Source: Solirubrobacteraceae bacterium (lineage in GTDB: Bacteria > Actinomycetota > Thermoleophilia > Solirubrobacterales > Solirubrobacteraceae). From it: a stretch of 5,413 nt of DNA. The stretch covers positions 1 through 5,413 of the forward strand of contig JADGIB010000251.1 of the NCBI GenBank assembly GCA_019683665.1, given 5' to 3'. A program made the position numbers and the translations under genes. Positions 5,387-5,413 of this stretch are shown piece by piece. How positions within the stretch are numbered: position 1 is the stretch's first letter; each line of letters opens with the position of its first letter. The notes below the pieces were generated by a model that did not search any database, was not told the DNA's origin, and worked only from the letters and a program-made list of their open reading frames with translations.

Positions 5387-5413
5387 TCAGAACGGCTTCG
5401 TGACCATCAGGAA
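5387..5413 (-). CDS. 3' end of a minus-strand gene (only eight residues visible)
   Basis: Reading leftward from the window edge, the codons give FLMVTKPF followed by TGA (5387-5389), and every codon ends in G or C as in the neighbouring genes. This fits the C-terminus of a gene that continues beyond the window. It is followed after 54 bases by the small acidic gene on the same strand. Eight codons are far too few to identify the product, and the frame itself is only a likely reading. Confidence 0.4.
   Translation of the reverse strand, partial: FLMVTKPF

Noticed and set aside
2413..5403. A 996-codon + strand open frame spanning the hydrolase, intergenic region and M23 gene
   Set aside because: It has no recognisable domain, is Arg/Ala/Asp-rich, and runs across three clearly supported units. 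It is open only because stop codons are rare in this composition.

Overview
The window is very GC-rich, and its real genes use almost only G- or C-ending codons. The gene families present are a full-length-type phosphoketolase, a divergent beta-lactamase-fold secreted hydrolase, an M23 protein of a type I associate with actinobacteria, and a short acidic Pro/Asp-rich protein. Together these suggest a high-GC actinomycete, possibly from the Thermoleophilia (Solirubrobacterales-like). That placement is an inference from composition and family recall, because the window contains no rRNA or other phylogenetic marker.

Layout. Positions 1-2385 (+) hold a phosphoketolase whose extreme N-terminus lies upstream of the window. 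Its stop codon abuts, with no spacer, the stop codon of a convergent gene at 2386-3549 (-), which encodes a secreted serine-hydrolase/beta-lactamase-fold protein. About 295 bases (3550-3844) separate that gene from a divergently transcribed gene at 3845-5071 (+), an exported protein with a C-terminal M23 (LytM-like) peptidase domain. This divergent region carries a perfect 10+10 bp inverted repeat and a stretch with coding-like codon periodicity that no intact gene explains. A cluster of overlapping hairpins lies at 5057-5124, where the M23 gene converges on a small minus-strand gene (5114-5332) for a 72-residue, strongly acidic, probably disordered protein. The last 27 bases appear to be the 3' end of a further minus-strand gene.

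How the genes fit together. The phosphoketolase is a cytoplasmic carbon-metabolism enzyme with no visible functional link to its neighbours; neither acetate kinase nor phosphotransacetylase is in the window. The two central genes form a divergent pair of exported proteins from wall-active families (penicillin-binding/beta-lactamase fold and M23 endopeptidase fold). The most notable point is that both depart from the canonical catalytic motifs. The hydrolase lacks the SxxK lysine and the usual YxN and HxG/KTG motifs, and the M23 protein lacks the histidine of HxGxD while keeping the HxH motif. They may be subfamilies with altered chemistry or binding-only relatives. I saw no mobile element, CRISPR array, tRNA or rRNA.
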